Shown: positions 55,451 through 64,000 of the stretch, one piece after another | Layout of the letters: every line of letters starts with the position of its first letter | Position numbering within the stretch: position 1 is the first letter of the stretch | Source of the DNA: Luzula sylvatica | Taxonomy: Eukaryota > Streptophyta > Magnoliopsida > Poales > Juncaceae | NCBI GenBank assembly: GCA_946800325.1 | Contig: OX326961.1 | Location: forward strand, 3,016,655 to 3,080,654 | Length of the DNA stretch: 64,000 bases | Reading direction: 5' to 3' | Made by a program: the position numbers and the translations under genes | The notes under the pieces: generated by a model | Database searches by the model: none | What the model saw: the letters and a program-made list of their open reading frames with translations, nothing else | Told to the model about the DNA's origin: nothing

Positions 55451-57771
55451 TCTTGCACTTACGAAGTACTAAAACATGGTTCAAAAAAGAATTTAAAATG
55501 AATGAGAATAATAAAACAAAAAAATTACACAATACATTCTCAAATAAATGTAACACCGTCCATTTACATTCAGTCACAAAATACATTTCATTTGCATTAT
55601 ACGTATCAAAAATCGAAAAAGAACTCAATAATCCATCTCTACAAAGTTACATAAATTCAACTGCAACTTCACTCTATTACGATCCTAGCCCAAACCAGCC
55701 TTAAACCATACCGGTACCACATGTACCGGTCACCGTCGGAACCAGTCGTGAAAGTCATATGCCAACAAATCAACATATTCAGTCATGATGAACATAAACA
55801 TCCTGTTCTGATTTTTAATATGTATAATGAGATAGAGTTTAGCGGTAAATATGAATGTTGCAAATAGAGTTTAGAGGTACGTAGCGTGGTGATCATTTTT
55901 GGTAACGAGAGCTATAGCGGATGGTCTAATTTTTAACGTATAAAATAATTAAGTATCCGTACGTAATAAAAAACAATCTTTAAAATAACAAATATTCATA
56001 TTAAACATCTTAAATAAAAAAAATTATAAAATATTTAACAAGGTATTTGGAAACAAGTATCTCCAACATGTTAGGACATCTCAATCTTAATAGGAGAGAG
56101 TTTTTTGTTTGTTTTTCAACCAAAAGTGAGTTTAATTATTAAAAAAATTCATGAAATATTTTCTTTTAATTAAATTCATTTGCTTTTTTATAACTTTATC
56201 TACAAGTATTTTATTTAGATGTAACACACTACAAAGTTACAACGCGCAACGTTTTACCATTAAAATAAGTTATATCTATGTAACGTAGCGCTTAGCGAAG
56301 CTATTTACAATCATGAAAAATATACAACATTTGAATTATTTTTTCAAAAATGAATGATGTGGTCAGACACGCTCAATGCACGCAAGTGTGAGTATGGTAC
56401 AAGGAAAAAGGATAAAAACTAAAACCCCATCAAGCAATAATAACTGAAAACGGTATCCGATACCTAATTTTGAATACAAATACGGTATCCGATTTCGGAT
56501 ACGAATACGATTTTCGATATCTGATTTCGAATAGAATGCGATATTATGTATCCGACATACAATTTCGAATACGAATACGATATCGGATATCTGATACGAA
56601 TACAATATTCGATTGCGGGTACATATACGAATACGATATCCGAATACGATGTCCGATTTCGAATATGAATACAATATGGGATCCCGCTTTGGATTTTTTG
56701 AAATAAATTGAAAATTTGGTTATTTTTGGAATTAAAAACTTGGTTATTTGTAAAAATGCACCTTAATTTTGTAAATGATTCAAAAAGATATCATAAATTT
56801 TGTTTATAGCAGAATTTCTAAACTTACACCATTGAAAAAATTTCTACAATCAAGAATAAATATCAAAATTAAGAAGGTCATATATGAAATTGAATAACTT
56901 GTTTTTGACGATTTGTTGTTCGCCGTTAGGTATTTCCTAATTTTCTTTCAATTAGGGGGACCCCACAAAAATAAGAGGTTGTAAGAATACCACGTTGTGG
57001 CTTCACACGTGGCTTCATTTTTAGGGCAACAGAGGAAACAAACTCTTAATTTAACAATCCGTATACTGTGCCCACGTTTCTCCAACATATTCTTAGGAGG
57101 TGTTTCTCCAACGTATATAATTGGAAATATTGTAGTAATTATAGCAAAATAATAAAATAATTATATTAATTATAATATATATTATTACATAAATTATAAT
57201 ATTATAATAATATAGAAGTACATTTAATATTTGTAAATTATTATTATAATATTATTGTTATTTAATTTACAATATTAAATTAATTATATTAAAATAATTA
57301 TTTTAATAATAATATATAGTAATAGCTAAAATATATTATAATAATACAAAAGTACAATTAATATTTTATATTATTATTATAATAATATTTTATAGAATTA
57401 CTAATATTATAGTAATTATATTAAGATAATAAACAAAATTCCAGAATTTGTATAATTACTGAAAAATATAATAAAATAATATTATTTTATATAATAATAT
57501 TGTTATAATTTTATATTGAAATAATATTTTTTTATCAAACTAATATTATTATAGTAATGTTACAATATTATTATTATTTTTTATCAGTTTCAATGAAATA
57601 TTATTTTTACATTTCCAACAACAAAATTTCAAATTTTTTTAAACAACCAAACAAAAAATTATATTTTCCGACATCTTATAATTTGGATATCCAAACAAAC
57701 TGAGGAAACCTTTTTACTCCTCCACCTTATAATCCGATCCCACTCTACTAATTCCAATTGCCAAACGGCCC
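55451..57771. other. intergenic; GATACG repeats and AT-rich tract
   Basis: 56450-56690 is a degenerate array of 'ggatacgaatacgat' type motifs. 57120-57620 is an extreme AT tract made of 'taatattattataat' variants. No gene seen. Confidence 0.5.
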
Positions 57772-57995
57772 CTTATATCATGAATTATTGGTTAGTGGCC
57801 CGGCTAATTAACAAAAATACAATTCATTATTAATTAATTTATTTATAATTGAAGTATATGTTCATTAACAGTTCTTAATTAATATATATCAAGTATCAAC
57901 GATTAATAGGATGTAATTTTGTTAATTATTCTTGCCATTAATCACCAATATATAGAGATGTGACGGGGACCGAGGGGACAATGAATACTGAATAG
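57772..57995. repeat. foldback MITE, copy 1 of the duplicated segment
   Basis: The same sequence occurs before the second bHLH copy (60840-60920 and 62180-62345), where a Helitron splits it. It ends gatgtgacggggaccgagggg. Confidence 0.55.
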
Positions 57996-58189
57996 TTTCG
58001 GGAAAATTTATGAGAATACTTAAAAAAAAACAAAAAAAAACAGAGAGAATGTATAAACTTATTCCAGAAAAAACAGTGTTAATGAACAAGAGATGCTAGA
58101 ACCTGTAACATTAGCTCTAACTTGAGAGGTCAATGACAAATTAAAAGGAAGAAACTACACCCCCCATATTTTCATATGTTGCTTTTATT

Positions 58190-59509
58190 TCATAGAAATT
58201 GCTTCAAAGACAAATTAAGTTTCTCCGCAATTTCTTTCATGCTCACTGAAACATCCTCCTCAACCTACATGAAATAATAAACATCACAAATACAAAACTT
58301 AAATAAAAAATTAGCAATTTGATCCTTTTCATTACCTGAGCTATGGCGGTGATGTCAAGAAACGAACCGGCGAAAGGGATCACATTTGTGCTTGTAATAC
58401 TAAGACCAAGTCGCTCGATCTCGTTCAAAGCGTTCACCACAGCACCCTTTTGTTTGTTGCAGTGGATTTTAATTAGAACTGATTTGTCACACATTTTTGC
58501 CTCGACTATTGGCAAAACGTTGGTACCGCCGTTATTGCTATTGAAATTCTCGTCGCAAGAGGAATTGTTGTTTTCATCACAGGACGAAAAAAGTTGAGAT
58601 TTATTGTCTATCTTGGCCGATTCAATGGTACTTTTCGTGGCTCGGGTCTCTAGGGTGTGAACCTTTTCTTCGAGTAGTTTTAGATACTTGATCGCATCTC
58701 CTAACACTGATGCTTTGTCCATCTACGCGTAAATGATATATTATTCAATTTAATATTGATTGATAGGTTAAGTAAGAAGCAGCAAGAAACTATGTTCCTT
58801 TTGGTATTTTTTTCTTCAATGTTTCCAAAATAATTTTCCAATAAATTTAGAAAATGCCATAGAATTTATCTATACAACTCTCTGAATTAAAAAGAAATAG
58901 TTCACCCACAATATTTGCCAATATTTATACCCAAGTAAAGTAGGGATTATTTTTAAAATCACAAAAAAAAGGAAAATTAAAATTAAATGAGTCCAAATTA
59001 AACCTTTTTGAGATCTGGAATAATCTGGGACAAAACAATAAACATCTGGCTCAATTTGTCTCTCCTTTCTCTTTCTGCCAAGACATGGAAATGCTTACTC
59101 GTGGTGGCGTTACCCATCTTCCTTATTATTGCCCCATGATCACCAGCATCACAATTCATCATTGCATCACAGCCTTTTGTATTATTATCACCGGTTAATG
59201 CGGACATCTCAACAAGTTCTTCTTTTAGCTTTACCAACAATACCATAAACCCCGGCATGAACTTGAGTTGCGGATTCTGAAGTACGAGAGTTCGAATTGT
59301 TTGCTTTAAAGATCTTTTTGGGTCTTTCGGGTGCGAATAGCTTATTTGAGGCAAAGCGCAAGTCCTCGTTTTGATTTAGCTCAAGGGCAATAGCTGCTAT
59401 CTCTTGTTCCGTGAATTGATTATCTAAAGAACTCCCACGCCATTGTTGAAGATAACTCCATTCAGCGAAGTCCTGCAAAACCATAGTTCATTAGACCAAC
59501 ATGCGGTCC

Positions 59510-59565
<56 letters not shown>

Positions 59566-59593
59566 CCGAATTTGAGAACCAATTTGCAGCCAT
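58190..59593 (-). CDS. bHLH transcription factor (group IVa, bHLH18/25-like), apparent frameshift
   Basis: Four exons: 59567-59593, 59004-59472, 58336-58722, 58190-58264; GT-AG introns. Exon 1 codes MAANWFSNS; exon 2 opens with DFAEWSYLQQW. The basic helix-loop-helix is HVLAERERRDKLSQMF ... IIPDLKK plus exon 3 MDKASVLGDAIKYLKLLEEK; the DNA-contact His, Glu and Arg are present. The C-terminus is ACT-like (SVLIKIHCNKQKGAVVNALN) ending in exon 4 VEEDVSVSMKEIAEKLNLSL. Exon 2 is 469 nt, one more than a multiple of three: the frame from exon 1 stops at TGA 59209-59211, whereas the bHLH is in another frame open from 59354. So one base is extra between 59211 and 59354, through mutation or sequence error. 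Such factors act in the nucleus; group IVa members control specialised metabolism and ER-body genes. Expected about 318 residues. Confidence 0.82.
59512..59562. repeat. GT/GA compound microsatellite in bHLH intron 1
   Basis: (gt)n then (ag)n, directly next to the exon 1 donor site. Likely variable in length between individuals. Confidence 0.9.
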
Positions 59594-59599
59594 TATTAA

Positions 59600-60850
59600 G
59601 ATCTTAGTGGAGATGTATGTAATATATAGGGTGATCAAGTACAAGGGAAATTTGAATATTTTTAAACATTTATTTTAATTAATAATTAATGCAAAACTCG
59701 AATATAATAAAAATAAAAATAAATATCTAATTAATTAGAAATATCAAATATATTTTTTTAAAAATATTTCTCTCTATTTATTACATATATAAATACAAAC
59801 ATCATACATACATAAGTACATACTTCAAGAAGTTCTCACTATTACATGCAAACACGGAATTAGGGGGGCATGCTGGGCCCAAAACCCCTCCCCCCAAGAA
59901 AAAAAAAATGCATATACCCTATAACAAACTAGGGAGTTCTATCCCGTCATTTCAAAAGGATATTTTGGATATTTAAAAAAATGTATCATAAAATTCATAT
60001 TTTAGAAAATTTATTTTTTAAATGAACAACAAATAATTCCTATTTAACCAAACATTGAGTTGATAAATACACTTGAAAATTTATCTTAAATATTCATTAA
60101 TGAATAATTACCCAAAATATTCTTGAAAATGGACGTATCATAAGAAGAAAAAAAAAATATGACAGAGAAGCCCCCGACAAACTAAGTGTATTTTTATGGT
60201 ATATGTATGTTCAGATTGTATTAAATTACTTGGAAAATCAGATTGTATTAAACTACTTATTTTTATATTATTGAAAAATATGTTAGGACTTAGGAGTACA
60301 CGCATAAGGATCTGCGATCTGGAATGCGTCATTGTTTTGTTCCCATATGTTTTGTCTCTTGTGCCCACTACCCCACCTAGTTTTCTAAATTACTCGGAAA
60401 ATCAGCCTTCTCCTACTAAATCTGTATAAACAAATAATGAAAATCAGCCTTTAACAAAAAAAAAAAAAGAAGCCGGCTACTTAATATGTGTGCAAACAAA
60501 TAAACAAATACACGTTTGTTGATATTTATTTTGATTTTTTCATGTTATTTTAAATTATCACCTGAATATTTCGTTTGATCCAATCATTTCCCAAGAACGA
60601 ATTCATTTACAGTGAATGGGTTTACACAAAAGACTGCTATCAACGTGTCTGATTGCCCCAAATCACTTCTACAACAATTTTACAATTATGAGAAGATCTA
60701 TATGGCAAAAACAACAACAATTCGACAAAAACGAACCAATCAACAGCACAAATGGAGAATGAAGAATTGGAACTTTGAGCAGCAGCAATATGGACGATCT
60801 AAAAAAAAAGAAACAATGAATAGTTCTTAATTAATATACTGTGTCCACAT
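59600..60850. other. intergenic between bHLH copies
   Basis: Upstream region of the first bHLH gene, with no clear TATA box. 60196-60260 has 'tcagattgtattaaa(t/c)tactt' twice. No gene recognised. Confidence 0.45.
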
Positions 60851-60920
60851 TTCTCCAACATATCATTTATATCATGTATTATTGGTTAATGGTCCGACTA
60901 ATTAACGAAAATATACTCCA

Positions 60921-62180
60921 CTAGGAGCATACTCGCGCTACGCAGCGAGAATATTAATTATATTTTTCATTGTAACACAAAGTACATCTAAATATAAAAT
61001 ATTGATAATACCATTTCATAATAAAATTATTTTAACTAATTTATCTATGATTATGCATATGTCTTACAATTGTTTTACATTATGATAACATTGTTGTTCC
61101 TAGTGGAGTATATTTTCGTTCACAAAATAATAACATATAAGGTATAACATGATTTTACAAAAGAAAACATAACAACAAATATTATATCATTGTTGTTCAC
61201 AAAATTTCATATAATATCAAATATAAAATTAATGAATCATACAACATACGATAGTAACATATCATTTATTATATAGTACTAACAAATTGTTATTGATTAA
61301 AAATGCAATAAAAATTATAAATAATATATCAATTAACTCAATAGTGAAAGTAATTTAATAAATAATATAAAAAATAATTTGGCATGAACATAAATAATTT
61401 TATATCATATGATTTTTTAAAATTTTATATTTTAAAAATAACATTATTATATTATTTGATAAGTGTTTATAAATTTTAGAAATTACTTCAATGGATAAAC
61501 TTTTTTTATTTCTATTATTTTTCAAAAGGATTAATATTAAATTTGTTTGATCATAATTTTTAAAAACAAATATTAATATTTAAAATCCTATTATGTAAAT
61601 AAATAATTAAAATTTTCTTTTGTAAAAATGCACTTTTTGCATTGCATTTTTTACATACTATTTTTACAAATTAAAATTGTGGAAAATGGTACGTATGAAT
61701 TATGTTAATATGGATGTCAAAATAAAGAGAAAACTAAAACGAATATATATGAAGAATTTTTAAAATGAAAATTCTAAAAATAATATGATTATGTGTTGTA
61801 TGTCTATAATATCACATATTAAGTTATTAGTATTACATGTATAAACTTTTCATCTTCCATTGCATTCACATTTGATCATGTAATCTTATGTGAAATGGTA
61901 AACAATTGAATAAACTTAGTTTAACATGAACATAACCAATAATAATAGTCCACATCATTAATATATAATGATGTGGCTTTCTAAGAATCTTTAAAACATA
62001 GTGTAAAATAAATGACACTTAAATGGCTACAAAAAAAAATGTTTATAAAAAATCAACGATTAATCAATGGTCTAAATTTTGCCACATATCATAATCTAAT
62101 GGTTAAAAAAAATTGATGAAAAAGTGATGATGTGGCACAAGGCAATTGCACAAATTTGGGTCCAAAATAAGGGTGGTGGT
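60921..62180 (-). mobile_element. non-autonomous Helitron, same family as 13365
   Basis: Minus strand ends with stem ctcgc-tgcgtagc-gcgag, tatgctc and CTAG at 60924-60921, followed by T. The body aligns by eye with the element at 13365 (for example 'ggatgtcaaaataaagagaaaa', 'cttttcat(a/c)tt(t/c)cattgcattcac'). It interrupts the foldback MITE whose uninterrupted copy is at 57772. The 5' border near 62180 is approximate. At 61098-61120 it holds an inverted copy of its own left junction. Confidence 0.75.
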
Positions 62181-62539
62181 AAATTAATAATTAATTAATT
62201 TATAATTAAAATATATGTACATTAACAGTTCTTAATTAATATATATCAACGATTAATAGGGTGTAATTTTGTTAATTATTCGGACCATTAATTACTAATC
62301 CATGATGTAGAGATGTGAGGGGGACTGAGGGAACAATGAATAGTTAAGCGAAAATTGATGAGAATGCTTAAAAAAAATAAAAAAATAAAACTGAGAGAAT
62401 ATATAAACTTATTCCAGAAGAAACAGTGTTAATGAACAAGAGATGCTAGAACCTGTAACATTAGCTCTAACTTGAGAGGTCAATGACAAATTAAAAGGAA
62501 GAAACTACACCCCCCATATTTTCATATGTTGCTTTTATT

Positions 62540-63829
62540 TCATAGAAATTGCTTCAAAGACAAATTAAGTTTCTCCGCAATTTCTTTCATGCTCACTGAA
62601 ACATCCTCCTCAACCTACATAAAATAATAAACATCACAAAAACAAAACTTAAATAAAAAATTAGCAATTTGATGCTTTTCATTACCTGAGCTATGGCGGT
62701 GATGTCAAGAGACGAACCGGCGAAAGGGATCACATTTGTGCTTGTAATACTAAGACCAAGTCTCTCGATCTCGTTCAAAGCGTTCACCACAGCACCCTTT
62801 TGTTTCTTGCAGTGGATTTTAATTAAAACTGATTTGTCACACATGTTTGCCTCGACTTTTGGCAAATCATTTGTACCGCCGTTATTGCTATTGAAATTCT
62901 CGTTGCAAGACGAAATGTTGTTTTCTTCGCAAGACGAGAAAAACTGAGATTGATTGTCTATCTGGGCAGATTCAACGGTACCATCGTGGCTCGGGTCTCT
63001 AGTGTGTGAACGTTTTCTTCGAGTAGTTTTATATAAGGGTTATATATTCAGCCCCCAAACTCCAAAAAGATGTCTTGATGAGGTGGCAAAAGTGGATTAA
63101 ATGAGTTGATTAATAGTATTAATTGACTCGATTAGCGATTTAATTGACCGTTTAATCAAATTAACACGTTAATTAACATGTATTAATATTAACATATTAT
63201 AAATTATTTATGTGTCAATTAAACGTGTCAATTAATATTTAATCGAGTGAATTAAAAAAACTAATCAATCCACTTAATTCATTTTTGCCAGCTCATCAAG
63301 ACATCTTTTTGGAGTTTGGGAGACCAAGTTTATTTTCCCTTTTATATACTTGATCGCATCTCCTAACACTGATGCTTTGTCCATCTACACATCAATGATA
63401 TATTATTCAATTTAAGATTGATTGATATGTTTTATCAAAAAAAGATTGATTGATATGTTAAGTAAGAAGAAGCAAGAAGTTATGTCCCTCTTGGTATTTT
63501 TGTTCTTGAATGTTTCCAAAATAATTTTCCAATAAATTTAAAAAATGGCATAAAATTTATCTATCAAACGCGCTAAATAAAAAAGAAATAATTCACCCAA
63601 AATATTTGATAATATTTATACCCAGGTAAAGTAGGGATTATTAGTTCTCGTAGAGAAAATCATGATAAAATTAATGTCACAATAAAAAGGAAAAAGAAAA
63701 TTAAATGAGTACAAATTAAACCTATTTAAGATCCGGAACAATCTTGGACAAAGCAATAAACATTTGGCTCAATTTCTCTCTTCTTTCTCTTTCTGCCAAG
63801 ACATGGAAATGGTGACTCATGGTGGTGTT
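62540..63829 (-). pseudogene. second bHLH copy, inactivated
   Basis: Tandem copy of 58190-59130, offset 4,350 bp in the 3' part. Exon 4 is at 62540-62614. Exon 3 (62686-63384) contains a 305-bp MITE (63035-63339) and a one-base deletion near 62985. The last codon of the bHLH exon has become TAG (63722-63724 on the minus strand) where copy 1 has Lys. The exon is then cut at 63829 by another insertion that runs off the window. The ACT-like part (SVLIKIHCKKQKGAVVNALN) is well preserved, so inactivation is fairly recent. Confidence 0.88.
63035..63339. mobile_element. MITE in bHLH pseudogene exon 3, 305 bp
   Basis: Inverted arms share caaactccaaaaagatgtct plus tgatgag; outer ends aagggttatat... 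and ...attttccc. Flanked by ttttatat at 63027-63034 and 63340-63347, an 8-bp duplication. Copy 1 of the gene shows the empty site. The superfamily is not certain. Confidence 0.85.
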
Positions 63830-64000
63830 ATCAGTAATGTTACCTACCCCGCACTATTCACCCGCTACAGTACCCGCAATGATTGTTTTGGAAACATTAT
63901 GTGATATTTGTATTCCATAAAAAGTGAGTATGGTAAATTTAATATGGGTGCGGGATTCATGCGGGGTAAAGTGTGCGTGGTGTCTAACACCACTGGTGGT
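63830..64000. mobile_element. partial insertion at the window edge
   Basis: It replaces the expected bHLH exon 2 sequence after 'ggtggtgtta'. It contains ctaccccgcactattcaccc and gtacccgcaatg, related to 6560-6650, and approaches its other end at 'gtgtctaacaccac', an inverted match to the start. Continues past or ends at the window edge. Confidence 0.55.

Overview
This window is nuclear DNA from a plant, most likely a eudicot. It is AT-rich, its genes have short GT-AG introns, and it carries plant-only families: a dirigent protein, S40 senescence regulators, an SBT5 subtilase, a group IVa bHLH, plant Copia and L1-like retroelements, and plant Helitrons. I cannot name the species from sequence alone. 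Genes are sparse. Five look intact or nearly so, and most of the remainder is nested transposon debris.

Layout. 1-2500: retroelement-like ORF with two in-frame repeat arrays, followed by an LTR-like stretch. 4250-5765: Helitron-like element holding three tRNA-like modules. 8016-8990: foldback of almost 1 kb. 9058-9688: perfect-junction tandem duplication. 10310-12356: compact, internally deleted Copia element (minus strand) ending exactly at the TATA box of a two-exon dirigent gene (12421-13058). 13365-15086: Helitron. 15841-17195: MULE-like element. 19416-19805 and 22684-23028: two S40 genes on the minus strand, the second with an aberrant C-terminus. 24318-24977: MULE foldback with a perfect 9-bp target duplication. 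26120-27900: LINE remnant split by a Helitron.

30880-38080: nearly full-length L1-like LINE with broken ORF1 and ORF2; ORF2 is interrupted by a 632-bp hAT MITE with a perfect 8-bp target duplication. 39025-40065: minus-strand LINE 3' fragment between inverted repeats. 44146-48232: intact ten-exon SBT5-type subtilase (787 aa, minus strand) with a tRNA-Val(UAC) gene in its last intron. 52503-53261: two-exon secreted protein of unknown function. 54032-54117: near-perfect 39-bp hairpin, then a Copia fragment. 58190-59593: bHLH gene with an apparent one-base frameshift. 62540-63829: duplicated bHLH copy destroyed by a MITE, an indel, a nonsense codon and a second insertion; a Helitron sits just before it.

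The genes do not form an operon or an obvious cluster. Dirigent, subtilase and the unknown protein enter the secretory pathway; S40 and bHLH are expected to be nuclear. The most informative features are the TE nesting order, the repeated Helitron 3' ends, the LTR-promoter junction at the dirigent gene, the intronic tRNA and the long hairpins. Exon boundaries were read by eye from splice sites and reading-frame continuity, and no database search was possible.
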